Of a stretch of 64,000 nucleotides of DNA, positions 34,180-43,092 are shown one piece after another (the first letter of the stretch is position 1; the number at the start of each line of letters is the position of its first letter). The notes beneath the pieces were generated by a model. It searched no databases. It was not told the origin of the DNA and saw only the letters and a program-made list of their open reading frames with translations. The stretch is from Dethiobacter alkaliphilus AHT 1 (lineage in GTDB: Bacteria > Bacillota > Dethiobacteria > Dethiobacterales > Dethiobacteraceae), in the NCBI RefSeq assembly GCF_000174415.1, contig NZ_ACJM01000008.1, forward strand, positions 1 through 64,000. The letters run 5' to 3'. A program made the position numbers and the translations under genes.

Positions 34180-35244
34180 ATGGGAAAAAACATAAATGAG
34201 ATTATAGAACAAGCTGTTAATACCGGGCGGCTGACCAAAACAGATGTTGTAACCCTTTTGTCCTCCTCCGGGGAAGATGCTGCCGCTTTGTTTGCGGCCG
34301 CCGATGGAGTGCGCAAAAGCCAGATGGGTGATGAGGTCCATCTGCGTGGACTGATAGAGTTTTCCAATTATTGTGAGCGCAATTGTACATATTGCGGTTT
34401 GCGCAGCAGCCATAAAGACCTTGCGCGCTACCGTATGGAGGAGGAGGAAATCCTGGCGGTGGCTGCCGCTGCTGTGCCGCTGGGTTACCGTACCGTGGTG
34501 CTGCAGTCCGGCGAGGATAGTTATTATGACGCCCAGACTGTGGCCTCCATTGTGCACAGACTAAAGAAGGAACTGGGGCTGGTTATCACCCTGAGCCTGG
34601 GAGAGCGGAATAGGGATGAGTACAAACTGTGGAAAGATGCCGGTGCCGACCGTTACTTATTAAAACATGAAACGGCAGATGCGGATTTGTATGCTGCCCT
34701 GCATCCGGATATGACCTGGGAAAGGCGCAGGCAGTCACTTCTGACACTGCGGGAATTGGGCTATCAGGTGGGCTCAGGCTGCATGGTGGGGCTGCCGGGC
34801 CAGACCCTAAATGCTCTGGCGGAGGATTTACTGTTCTTGCAGGCCCTGGATGTGGAAATGGCGGGAATCGGGCCCTTTGTTCCCAATCCCCATACTCCGC
34901 TGGCCAAAGCGGAGGGCGGAACGGTGGAGATGACCCTGAAAATGATTGCCGTAGCCCGACTGCTGCTGCCCAAGGCCCATTTGCCCGCCACCACTGCGCT
35001 GGGCTCCATTGACAAACAGGGGCGGCAGAAAGCGCTGACCGGCGGGGCCAATGTGGTGATGCCCAATATCACGCCGAACCGTTATCGGCGGATGTATGAA
35101 ATCTATCCCAACAAGATTTGCCTGGACGATAATCCGGCTCATTGCCGCAATTGTATCGGTGGTATTATTGCCTCCCTGGGAAGGCATGTAGCCGATGGGC
35201 CGGGGCACAGCCCCAAAGATTGTTTCTCCGGTTTGGCAGGATAA
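34180..35244 (+). CDS. hydE: [FeFe]-hydrogenase H-cluster maturase HydE (radical SAM)
   Basis: Radical SAM enzyme that acts on the HydG-derived Fe(CO)2(CN)-cysteine synthon during H-cluster assembly. The 4Fe-4S SAM motif CERNCTYCGLR is near residue 70. Next come VLQSGEDSYYD, SLGERNRDEYKLWKDAGADRYLLKHETAD, GSGCMVGLPGQT and GPFVPNPHTPLA, all HydE-like. A later cysteine pair (CRNC) is near the C-terminus. 354 aa is typical. AAAGGAGAG site 7 nt upstream. Part of the TM1266-hydE-aspA-hydF-hydG operon. Confidence 0.96.
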   Translation: MGKNINEIIEQAVNTGRLTKTDVVTLLSSSGEDAAALFAAADGVRKSQMGDEVHLRGLIEFSNYCERNCTYCGLRSSHKDLARYRMEEEEILAVAAAAVPLGYRTVVLQSGEDSYYDAQTVASIVHRLKKELGLVITLSLGERNRDEYKLWKDAGADRYLLKHETADADLYAALHPDMTWERRRQSLLTLRELGYQVGSGCMVGLPGQTLNALAEDLLFLQALDVEMAGIGPFVPNPHTPLAKAEGGTVEMTLKMIAVARLLLPKAHLPATTALGSIDKQGRQKALTGGANVVMPNITPNRYRRMYEIYPNKICLDDNPAHCRNCIGGIIASLGRHVADGPGHSPKDCFSGLAG

Positions 35245-35265
35245 GTTGCGAAGGGAGAAAAACGT

Positions 35266-36663
35266 ATGGACTATCGCATGGAACATGATTTGCTCGGCGA
35301 ATTGGCTGTCCCCAATCAGGTGTATTATGGTATTCACACCTTGCGGGCAGCGGAAAACTTCAGCGTTTCCGGAAACCCGGTGCACCCGGAGCTGATTAAA
35401 GCACTGGGGGTGGTAAAACAGGCGGCCGCCGAAGCAAACATGATGCTGGGACGGTTGGATAAAGACAAGGGCCGTGCCATCTGCCAGGGGGCAGCTGAAG
35501 TGGCCCAAGGTGAGCTAAATGAGCAGTTTATTGTGGATGTGTTCCAGGGCGGTGCCGGTACATCCACCCACATGAATGTCAATGAAGTAATTGCCAACCG
35601 GGCTATTGAAATTTTAGGCGGTACCAAAGGCGACTACCGGGTGGTGCATCCGCTGGATCATGTGAACCTCAGCCAGTCCACCAACGATGTATATCCCACG
35701 GCGTTGCATATTGCCGCTATCCGCCTGGCTCTGCCGCTGACTGAAGCGGCGGCCTATCTGCAGGAAGCACTGCAGGAAAAGGCAGCGGAGTTTGCCGGGG
35801 TGCTTAAAGTGGGCCGCACTCAACTGCAGGATGCGGTGCCGGTTACACTGGGACAGGAGTTTGCCGCGTATGCCCAGGCAGTTTCCCGGGACCATCGGCG
35901 CCTGCAAAAGGCAAAGGAGCGCCTGCGTCAGGTCAATCTGGGCGGCACTGCGGTGGGGACCAGTATTAACGCCGATAAACAGTACATAGCAACGGTGATT
36001 GAACGGCTGCGCTCTCTGACCGGCCTGGATTTGGATCCCTACGAAAACCTGGTTGACGGAACACAAAACGCCGATGTGTTTGTGGAGGTTTCCGGGCTGA
36101 TTAAGACCTCAGCCACCTCACTTTTAAAGATATCCGGCGACCTGCGGTTAATGGGTTCAGGCCCGCGGGCCGGTTTGGGAGAAATTCGCCTGCCAGAGCT
36201 GCAGGCCGGCTCTTCCATTATGCCGGGTAAGGTAAACCCGGTAATGACGGAGATGGTTTCCCAGGTGTCTTACCAGATCATTGCTCAGGATCTGGCGGTG
36301 ACGCTGGCGGCACAGGCAGGCCAGTTGGAGTTAAACGCCTTTTTGCCGCTGGTGGCGGCTAATCTTTTGCCGGCGTTGGATACTTTGGCCAAGACAAAAA
36401 TTATGTTTGCCGATAAATGCATCCGGGGAATCACAGTTAATCTCTGCCGCTGCCGCGAAGAGGTGCTAAACAGTACCAGCATCCTTACTGTTCTGGCGGC
36501 AAAAATCGGGTATGAAAAAGCAACGGAGCTGGCCCATCAGGCCATAGAGGCGGGGGTGCCGGCCAAGGATGTGGTGCTGCAGTCCGGTCTGATAAGCGAA
36601 GAGGAGCTAGAGACACTGTTGGCTATGGACAATGCGGTTAAAGCGGAAAATCATATACATTGA
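35266..36663 (+). CDS. aspA: Aspartate ammonia-lyase
   Basis: Aspartate = fumarate + NH3, class II fumarase/aspartase superfamily. MEHDLLGELAVPNQVYYGIHTLRA, the conserved GAGTSTHMNVNEVIANRA, SQSTNDVYPTA and the signature GSSIMPGKVNPV (catalytic Ser loop) are all present. 465 aa is standard. It sits inside the hydrogenase-maturation operon, 21 nt after hydE and 9 nt before hydF. This placement is seen in other anaerobes and fits supply of ammonium for the azadithiolate bridge; that link is inference here. Confidence 0.95.
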   Translation: MDYRMEHDLLGELAVPNQVYYGIHTLRAAENFSVSGNPVHPELIKALGVVKQAAAEANMMLGRLDKDKGRAICQGAAEVAQGELNEQFIVDVFQGGAGTSTHMNVNEVIANRAIEILGGTKGDYRVVHPLDHVNLSQSTNDVYPTALHIAAIRLALPLTEAAAYLQEALQEKAAEFAGVLKVGRTQLQDAVPVTLGQEFAAYAQAVSRDHRRLQKAKERLRQVNLGGTAVGTSINADKQYIATVIERLRSLTGLDLDPYENLVDGTQNADVFVEVSGLIKTSATSLLKISGDLRLMGSGPRAGLGEIRLPELQAGSSIMPGKVNPVMTEMVSQVSYQIIAQDLAVTLAAQAGQLELNAFLPLVAANLLPALDTLAKTKIMFADKCIRGITVNLCRCREEVLNSTSILTVLAAKIGYEKATELAHQAIEAGVPAKDVVLQSGLISEEELETLLAMDNAVKAENHIH

Positions 36664-36672
36664 GGTGAGGAA

Positions 36673-37932
36673 ATGCAAAATACGCCGAGGGGGAGTCGGC
36701 TGCATATTGCTATTTTTGGCAAAAGGAATGCGGGAAAGTCCAGTTTGATTAATGCCCTGACCAATCAGGATATTGCTTTGGTCTCATCGGTTCCCGGCAC
36801 CACCACCGACCCGGTCTATAAAGCCATGGAAATCCTGCCCCTGGGGCCGGTGGTGCTAATTGACACAGCGGGCCTGGATGACGAAGGGGAGTTGGGAGAG
36901 TTGCGGGTACAGCGCTCCCGGGCCGTCTTAAATAAGGCGGATTTGGTCTTGTTGGTGCTGGACGGGGCAGATGTTCCCGGTGTTTTTGAAGAAGAGATTA
37001 GCAGGCTTTGCCAAAAAAAAGATGTCCCGGTGGTGGGCGTCTTAAATAAAGCGGATGTTAATGCGCCGGATAAGTTGACAGTAGAAGCTTTTACCCGCTT
37101 GCTGCAGAAGGAGCCGCAGGTGGTAAGTGCGGCCACCGGGGCGGGAATTGGCCAGCTGAAAATAGCCATGATTCAAAGTGCTCCCGAAAAGTGGGATGAA
37201 TTAAGTATTGTGGGAGATTTGCTTGAACCCGGCGATACTGCGGTTTTAGTAACCCCGATAGACAGGGCGGCTCCCAAAGGAAGGCTGATTTTGCCGCAGG
37301 TGCAGACTATCCGGGACATTTTAGATAACGACGCCCTTTCTGTGGTGGTGAAGGAGGAGCAGTTAAAGACGGCGCTGGAGCAGCTTGCCAAAAAGCCCAG
37401 GATTGTTATCACCGATTCCCAGGCTTTCTTAAAAGCAGATGCGGACACCCCTGAAGATGTGCTGCTCACTTCCTTTTCTATTTTGTTTGCCCGCTACAAA
37501 GGAGACCTGGAAGCCCTTGTCCGGGGAGCAAAGGCCATAGACACTCTGCGGCCCGGTGACCGGGTACTGATGGCGGAAGCCTGTACCCATCATCGGGTGG
37601 AAGACGATATCGGCAGGGTTAAATTGCCGCGCTGGCTGCAGCAGGCGGTGGGCGGTGAACTGGATCTTACCTGGTGCAGCGGACAGGGCTTTGCAGAAGA
37701 GCTAAAGGATTACAAGTTGGTGATTCATTGCGGGGGCTGTATGACCAACCGCCGCGAAATGCTGGCCCGTATTGCCCAGGCTGAAGAGGCCGGTGTAGGT
37801 ATTGTCAATTACGGGGTAGCCATAGCGCATTTGATGGGGATTCTACCCCGGGCGCTCTCACCTTTCCCTGCCATGCAGCAGCTGCTTTTGGCAGAGACAA
37901 AGACAGAAAGGCGGATTAATTATGGGGAATAA
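36673..37932 (+). CDS. hydF: [FeFe]-hydrogenase maturation GTPase HydF
   Basis: Scaffold on which the 2Fe subcluster is assembled before transfer to HydA. The N-terminal GTPase has P-loop FGKRNAGKSSL, VPGTTTDP and DTAGLDDEGELG, NKAD; a central dimerisation domain follows. The C-terminal cluster-binding domain has CTHH about 50 residues before HCGGC, the CxH...HCxxC pattern that holds the 4Fe-4S cluster. 419 aa is typical. It overlaps hydG by 11 nt, so the two are translationally coupled. Confidence 0.96.
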   Translation: MQNTPRGSRLHIAIFGKRNAGKSSLINALTNQDIALVSSVPGTTTDPVYKAMEILPLGPVVLIDTAGLDDEGELGELRVQRSRAVLNKADLVLLVLDGADVPGVFEEEISRLCQKKDVPVVGVLNKADVNAPDKLTVEAFTRLLQKEPQVVSAATGAGIGQLKIAMIQSAPEKWDELSIVGDLLEPGDTAVLVTPIDRAAPKGRLILPQVQTIRDILDNDALSVVVKEEQLKTALEQLAKKPRIVITDSQAFLKADADTPEDVLLTSFSILFARYKGDLEALVRGAKAIDTLRPGDRVLMAEACTHHRVEDDIGRVKLPRWLQQAVGGELDLTWCSGQGFAEELKDYKLVIHCGGCMTNRREMLARIAQAEEAGVGIVNYGVAIAHLMGILPRALSPFPAMQQLLLAETKTERRINYGE

Positions 37933-39361
37933 TCTGGCGGCAATGAGGCATGACCAGTGGGAAGAGGCGGATTTTATCAAAGACGGTCAAATTTGGTCCT
38001 GGCTAAAAAATGGCAAGGCAGTTTCCCATAGCCATGTTCTGGAGGTAATTGAGAAAGCGCGGCAGGCCAAAGGCCTCACACCACAAGAGGTGGCCATCTT
38101 ATTGCAGGTGGAGGATGAAGAGCTGTTGGCAGAAGTCTTTGCCGCCGCCAAAGAGGTAAAACAAAAAATTTACGGCAAACGGGTGGTGGTTTTTGCTCCG
38201 CTTTATGTAAGTGATCACTGTGTAAACAGCTGCACTTATTGCGGTTATCAGCAAAAAAATTTATTTAGACGTCGTAAGCTGTCCATGGCGGAGCTAAAAA
38301 ACGAGGTTGAAGTGCTGGAAAACCTGGGGCATAAACGACTGGCGCTGGAAGCGGGTGAACATCCCACTGAGTGTTCCATGGACTATATTCTGGAGTGCAT
38401 TAGCACCATCTACGGCCTTAAATTTAAAAACGGCAGTATCCGCCGGATTAATGTCAATGTGGCGGCCACTTCGATGGAGGATTATGCGCGGCTGAAAAAA
38501 GCCGATATCGGCACTTATATTCTTTTTCAGGAAACGTACCACCGAGAGACTTACCAAGAAGTCCATCCGGCCGGGCCCAAGGCAGATTATGACTGGCACA
38601 CCACTGCCCATGACCGGGCCATGGAAGCAGGCATTGATGATGTGGGTTTTGGTGTGCTCTTTGGTTTGTATGATTTTAAATATGAAGTGCTGGCCATGCT
38701 GCAGCACGCGCTGCATTTGGAAGAGCGTTTCGGTGTGGGGCCCCATACCATTTCGGTGCCCCGCTTGCGCCCGGCGGAAGGCATGGATTTAAGTAAGTTT
38801 CCTCATCTGGTCACAGACCAGGAGTTTGCCAGATTAATCGCCGTTATCCGGCTGGCGGTACCTTATACCGGATTAATTCTCTCCACCCGGGAGCGTCCAC
38901 AGTTAAGGGATAAATTGCTGGATTACGGTATCTCCCAGATTTCTGCCGGCAGCTGCACCGGCGTGGGCGGCTACAGACGCGAAGACAGCATGGCGGTGGG
39001 AGAAGACGAGGCGGCGCCTCAGTTTAGCGTAGATGATCACCGCAGCCCCGACGAGGTATTAAAAAGTGTCTGTGGGTCCGGGTATCTGCCCAGCTACTGC
39101 ACCGCCTGTTACCGGCAGGGACGCACCGGAGACCGGTTTATGGCATTGGCCAAAAACGGCCAGATTCAAAACGTCTGCCAACCCAATGCGCTTTTGACAT
39201 TTAAGGAATATTTGCTGGACTATGCTTCGCCGGACACCCGGGCTGTGGGAGAGGAAACCATTCGTCGGCATCTGGATGAGATTGAAAACCCTAAAGTCCG
39301 GGAGGTTACCGCAGAGCGCCTGAATCGGCTTGATCAGGGGGAGCGGGATTTGTATCTGTAG
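37922..39361 (+). CDS. hydG: [FeFe]-hydrogenase H-cluster maturase HydG (radical SAM tyrosine lyase)
   Basis: Cleaves tyrosine to CO, CN- and p-cresol and builds the Fe(CO)2CN synthon. The SAM cluster motif CVNSCTYCGYQ is near residue 100. The C-terminal auxiliary-cluster motif CTACYRQGRTGD ... VC gives the Cx2Cx22C spacing expected. Other marks are LEAGEHPTECSMDYILECI, FQETYHRETYQEVHPAGPKADY, GVLFGLYD and STRERPQLRD. 479 aa is full length. It is the last gene of the operon; no obvious terminator is seen in the next 60 nt. Confidence 0.97.
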   Translation: MGNNLAAMRHDQWEEADFIKDGQIWSWLKNGKAVSHSHVLEVIEKARQAKGLTPQEVAILLQVEDEELLAEVFAAAKEVKQKIYGKRVVVFAPLYVSDHCVNSCTYCGYQQKNLFRRRKLSMAELKNEVEVLENLGHKRLALEAGEHPTECSMDYILECISTIYGLKFKNGSIRRINVNVAATSMEDYARLKKADIGTYILFQETYHRETYQEVHPAGPKADYDWHTTAHDRAMEAGIDDVGFGVLFGLYDFKYEVLAMLQHALHLEERFGVGPHTISVPRLRPAEGMDLSKFPHLVTDQEFARLIAVIRLAVPYTGLILSTRERPQLRDKLLDYGISQISAGSCTGVGGYRREDSMAVGEDEAAPQFSVDDHRSPDEVLKSVCGSGYLPSYCTACYRQGRTGDRFMALAKNGQIQNVCQPNALLTFKEYLLDYASPDTRAVGEETIRRHLDEIENPKVREVTAERLNRLDQGERDLYL

Positions 39362-39466
39362 GCCTGTAGCAGAACATGTGCGCCTTGCAGTATTTGCCTG
39401 TTAGTATGGTATACTGTAAAATATAACTACCAAAGGCTGCACACGAGGTTAAATAATTCCAATGGT

Positions 39467-39512
39467 AAGGCGTGCGGTTTTGCTCTTAATCTGAGCAACA
39501 GCTGCGCGCCTT
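39467..39512 (+). promoter_or_regulatory. Leader stem-loop upstream of the molybdenum hydroxylase operon
   Basis: AAGGCG-t-GC ... TTGCTC pairs with GAGCAA ... GC-g-CGCCTT, a long interrupted hairpin. It ends 20 nt before the first start codon and just ahead of the GGGGAGG site. An upstream AAAGGCTGC (39432-39440) could compete for the 3' arm. There is no T-run, so it would act on translation rather than termination. A TATACT -10 box lies at ~39410. No riboswitch family recognised. Confidence 0.4.
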
Positions 39513-39532
39513 TAAAGTGGGGAGGTTTTGCG

Positions 39533-40318
39533 GTGTTTTCAATTCAGGAATATGTCCGGCCCGGCAGTGTGGAAGAAGCATATCAACTTTTACTTGAGAG
39601 AAGAAACAACCGTATTCTGGGCGGGACAGCTTTTTTAAGGCTTGGTTCCAAAAGAATTCGGACAGCTTTGGATTTGTCTCTTCTGGGCTTAAATTACATA
39701 AAAGAGCAGGACGGATACATTGAGATTGGGGCCATGACAACCTTCAGGGATTTGGAAGTTAGTACGATAATAGCTGAGCACTTTAACGGCATGCTGTCCA
39801 AAGCTGTGAGCAATGTGCTGGGAGTGCAGTTTAGAAACATTGTTACTGTGGGAGCCTCTGTATTTTCCCATTACGGTTTCTCTGATTTAATCACCGCCTT
39901 GTTGGCACTGGATGCCGAAATTGAACTATATAAAGCGGGCAGAATGCCATTGGCTGATTTTTTAAAGAGGCCCAGAGAAAAAGATGTTTTAATCCGGGTG
40001 CTGATTCCCCATAATCAAAGGCAGGCCTCTTATCAGCACCTGCGTAAAGCAGCAAGTGATTTTCCCATCTTAAACGTTGCCGTCTCCAGGTTGGATGATA
40101 AGTGGCTCATTGCTGTGGGCGCAAGACCCAGAAAAGCGGCCATTGCGCATCAGGCAGGCAAACAGTTGACAGATGGTTTTGCATTAGATGGGGTAGCAGA
40201 TACGGTGGTGGAGGAGCTGACTTTTGGCACCAATGCCAGGGCCGGCGCAGAATATCGACAGATAGTTTGCAGAGCATTGGTGAAAAGAGCGGTCACGGAG
40301 GTAATGCAATGCAAATAG
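39533..40318 (+). CDS. Molybdenum hydroxylase FAD-binding subunit
   Basis: FAD subunit (CoxM/XdhB-like) of a xanthine-dehydrogenase-family enzyme. It has YVRPGSVEEAYQLLLERRNNRILGGTAFLRLG, IGAMTTFRDLE and FRNIVTVGASVFSHYGFSDLITALLALDA; the C-terminal CO_deh_flav_C-like region follows. At 261 aa it is slightly short and the glycine-rich FAD loops are less canonical than in classical XdhB (AFLRLG rather than TDLLV). GTG start after GGGGAGG. Overlaps the next gene by 10 nt. Confidence 0.9.
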   Translation: MFSIQEYVRPGSVEEAYQLLLERRNNRILGGTAFLRLGSKRIRTALDLSLLGLNYIKEQDGYIEIGAMTTFRDLEVSTIIAEHFNGMLSKAVSNVLGVQFRNIVTVGASVFSHYGFSDLITALLALDAEIELYKAGRMPLADFLKRPREKDVLIRVLIPHNQRQASYQHLRKAASDFPILNVAVSRLDDKWLIAVGARPRKAAIAHQAGKQLTDGFALDGVADTVVEELTFGTNARAGAEYRQIVCRALVKRAVTEVMQCK

Positions 40319-40758
40319 AAGTTATTTTAAATGGTAAAGAAGTAGTCCTTGATGTTAAAGAGGATGAGCTTTTGGCAGATACCCTGCGGGCCCACCGGCT
40401 CCATAGTGTGCGGAAGGGCTGCAATACAACCTGCTGCGGTCTGTGTACCGTTTGGGTTGATGGCAGGCCGGTTTTATCCTGTGCAACTCTTTCTGTGCGT
40501 GTCCAGCACAAACAGATTACCACCATGGAAGGGGTATCTGAAGATGCCGAAGAGTTTGCCCGCATTCTGGTGTCTGAGGGAGCAGACCAGTGCGGGTTCT
40601 GTAATCCCGGCTTTATTATGACGGTTCTGGCCATGAAAAATGAACTGCATAATCCCACAGAGGAAGAAATCATCCATTATTTAACCGGTAACCTGTGTCG
40701 CTGTACCGGTTATATGGGACAATTACGGGCAGTTAAGAAATATCTGGGGGTGGCATAA
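40309..40758 (+). CDS. Molybdenum hydroxylase 2Fe-2S subunit
   Basis: A 149-aa iron-sulfur subunit with a plant-ferredoxin-type domain (CNTTCCGLCTVWVDGRPVLSC) and an all-helical second cluster domain (QCGFCNPGF ... LCRCTGY), giving two 2Fe-2S clusters for electron transfer from the molybdenum site to FAD. ATG 40309 follows GGAGGTA and overlaps the FAD-subunit gene. The long upstream extension of this frame (to 40102) is an artefact of overlap. Doubled Cys (TCC) in the first motif is a small oddity. Confidence 0.95.
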   Translation: MQIEVILNGKEVVLDVKEDELLADTLRAHRLHSVRKGCNTTCCGLCTVWVDGRPVLSCATLSVRVQHKQITTMEGVSEDAEEFARILVSEGADQCGFCNPGFIMTVLAMKNELHNPTEEEIIHYLTGNLCRCTGYMGQLRAVKKYLGVA

Positions 40759-40762
40759 GCAA

Positions 40763-43033
40763 ATGAAAATTGTGGGCAAAAGTGTACCTAAAACCGATGG
40801 ACTTGCCATAGCCACCGGAAAACCTGTGTATACCGAAGATCTGGCACCGGCAAATGCCTTGATTGTAAAGATTTTGCGCAGCCCCCATGCCTTTGCCAAA
40901 ATTAAAGCAATCGATAAAACCAAAGCGGAAAAACTGGCCGGGGTGGAATGTGTCCTTACATATGAGGACGTACCCGCGGTGAGGTTTGGTACAGCGGGGC
41001 AAACGTATCCCGAACCCTCTCCTTATGACCGGCTGATTCTGGAGGACATTGTCAGATATGTGGGGGATGAAGTAGCCATTGTTGCTGCAGTGGACGAGGA
41101 AACGGCGCTTAAGGCCATGAAGCTGATTAAAGTTGAGTACGATGTACTGGAGCCGGTCCTGGACTTTGAAAAAGCAGCGGGGCACCCGTCGGTTATTCAC
41201 CCCGAAAAAGATCTGCACTGTAACTTCGACATCGGCATGCAGCAGGATAAAAATATTGCCTGCACACATAAGGTCCAGGTGGGAGATGTAAAAAAGGAAC
41301 TGCAGAACTGTCATGTGGTGATTGAAGAAACCAGTTATATACATGCTGTATCCCAGGCCATGATGGAAACCTTTCGGGCTTTTAGCCATTATGATCATTT
41401 AGGCAGGCTGGTGGTGGTAAGTTCCACGCAAATTCCCTTCCATGTCAGAAGGATTTTGGCCAGGGCCCTGCAAATACCGGCAAGTAAAATCAGAGTGATT
41501 AAACCCCGTATCGGCGGTGGTTTTGGAGGAAAACAGACAGCGGTGGTGGAGTGTTTTGCCGCTCTGGTCACTATGAAAACAGGCCAGCCGGCCAAAATCG
41601 TTTATGACCGTAAGGAAACCTTTGGCTGCACAAACAGCCGCCATGCCATGCGTATCAAAGTCAGGCTGGGGGCAGATAAAGACGGCTATATCAGGGTAGT
41701 TGATATGGAGGGACTCTCCGATACAGGAGCTTATGGAGAGCATGCGCCCACCACCTTTAGCGTCGTGGGGCAAAAAACGCTGCCGCTGTATAGTAAGACC
41801 AGAGCAGTCCGCTTTGAGGGCAATGTGGTATATACAAACAAACTGCCGGCGGGGGCTTTTAGGGGATACGGCGCGCCTCAGGGAGCCTTTGCGCTGGAAA
41901 ATGCGGTTAACAAGTTAGCTGATGAGCTGGCAATGGATCCCTGTGAGATCAGGGCTAAAAACGTAATTAAAGAAGGGGAAAAATCTCTGGTTTATATTAC
42001 CGAAGGACTGGTCAGCTCCACTTTGCACAAATGCATGGAAAAGGGAAAAGAAATGATTGGCTGGGATGAAAAGTATCCCCGCAGGCAAGAGGGCAACAAG
42101 GTAAGAGCGGTGGGAATGGCGGTGGCCATGCAGGGATCGGGGATTGCCGATATTGATACTGCTTCCGCCACAGTCCGTTTAAATGATAACGGCGATTATT
42201 CACTATTTGTCGGTTCTGCCGACATGGGTACGGGAAGTGATACAATTCTTACCCAGATGGCGGCAGAAATTTTGCAGACTCCCCTGGAAAACATTACGGT
42301 ACATGCGGCGGATACGGATATATCGCCCTTTGATCCTGGCTCATATGCTTCCAATACCACGTATGTAACAGGCATGGCAGTGGTTAAGGCGGCAGAAGAT
42401 TTAAAACGCCGGATTATAGAAAGCGCCGCCGGATTTTTGCTGGTGTCCCCTGAAGAGATGGAATTTACCGGGGACATGGTGCAGATGGTGGATGGCAAAA
42501 GAAAGATCAGCCTAAAAGAAATAGCCGAGCGACTTACCATAGGTGTGAATCCGCGCCAGTTGGTGGGTAATGCATCCCATGGTATCCCCATATCGCCGCC
42601 TCCCTTTGTGGCCGGTTTTGCGGAAGTGGAAGTGGATAAAGAAACGGGGAAAACAGACTTAATTCAGTATGTGGCCGTGGTGGACTGCGGTAAAGTAATT
42701 AACCCCAATTTGGCCAGAATCCAGGCAGAAGGTGGCCTGGCACAGGGTATTGGCATGGCACTTTTTGAAGATGTTCGCTATGACGCCCGGGGTAAGATGA
42801 AAACCAATTCATTTATGCAGTACAAAATTCCCGGCAGAAAAGATGTGGGCAAGATTCGTGTTTCCTTTGAGGAAAGTTATGAGCCCACAGGACCCTTTGG
42901 CGCCAAGTCCATCGGTGAAGTTGTTACCAACACTCCGGCTCCCGCCATTGTTCACGCCGTCTACAATGCCATGGGCGTCAGAGTCACCGACCTGCCCATA
43001 ACCCCTGAAAAATTGGTTATCCGTTCCTTATAG
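40763..43033 (+). CDS. Molybdenum hydroxylase catalytic subunit (xanthine dehydrogenase family)
   Basis: 756-aa molybdopterin-binding subunit. Ald_Xan_dh domains begin VGKSVPKTDGLAIATGKPVYTEDL. Further on are RPRIGGGFGGKQTAVVECFAAL, PAGAFRGYGAPQGAFALENAVN, GSADMGTGSDTILTQMAAEIL (MoCo-binding region) and GPFGAKSIGEVVTNTPAPAI with the catalytic Glu of the family. Gene order FAD-2Fe2S-Mo and the YqeB/YqeC/MocA genes that follow indicate a selenium-dependent molybdenum hydroxylase, i.e. purine or related heterocycle hydroxylation with a labile Se. Substrate is not determinable from sequence. Confidence 0.95.
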   Translation: MKIVGKSVPKTDGLAIATGKPVYTEDLAPANALIVKILRSPHAFAKIKAIDKTKAEKLAGVECVLTYEDVPAVRFGTAGQTYPEPSPYDRLILEDIVRYVGDEVAIVAAVDEETALKAMKLIKVEYDVLEPVLDFEKAAGHPSVIHPEKDLHCNFDIGMQQDKNIACTHKVQVGDVKKELQNCHVVIEETSYIHAVSQAMMETFRAFSHYDHLGRLVVVSSTQIPFHVRRILARALQIPASKIRVIKPRIGGGFGGKQTAVVECFAALVTMKTGQPAKIVYDRKETFGCTNSRHAMRIKVRLGADKDGYIRVVDMEGLSDTGAYGEHAPTTFSVVGQKTLPLYSKTRAVRFEGNVVYTNKLPAGAFRGYGAPQGAFALENAVNKLADELAMDPCEIRAKNVIKEGEKSLVYITEGLVSSTLHKCMEKGKEMIGWDEKYPRRQEGNKVRAVGMAVAMQGSGIADIDTASATVRLNDNGDYSLFVGSADMGTGSDTILTQMAAEILQTPLENITVHAADTDISPFDPGSYASNTTYVTGMAVVKAAEDLKRRIIESAAGFLLVSPEEMEFTGDMVQMVDGKRKISLKEIAERLTIGVNPRQLVGNASHGIPISPPPFVAGFAEVEVDKETGKTDLIQYVAVVDCGKVINPNLARIQAEGGLAQGIGMALFEDVRYDARGKMKTNSFMQYKIPGRKDVGKIRVSFEESYEPTGPFGAKSIGEVVTNTPAPAIVHAVYNAMGVRVTDLPITPEKLVIRSL

Positions 43034-43092
43034 ACTTTTCACCGGAGCTCAAAGGAGCTCCTTTTTTCCCTGTAATGAAAGGTCGGGATAAG

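Noticed and set aside
36673..37932. HydF as a tRNA-modification or Der-type GTPase
   Set aside because: The C-terminal CxH...HCxxC cluster motif and the hydE/hydG context identify HydF.
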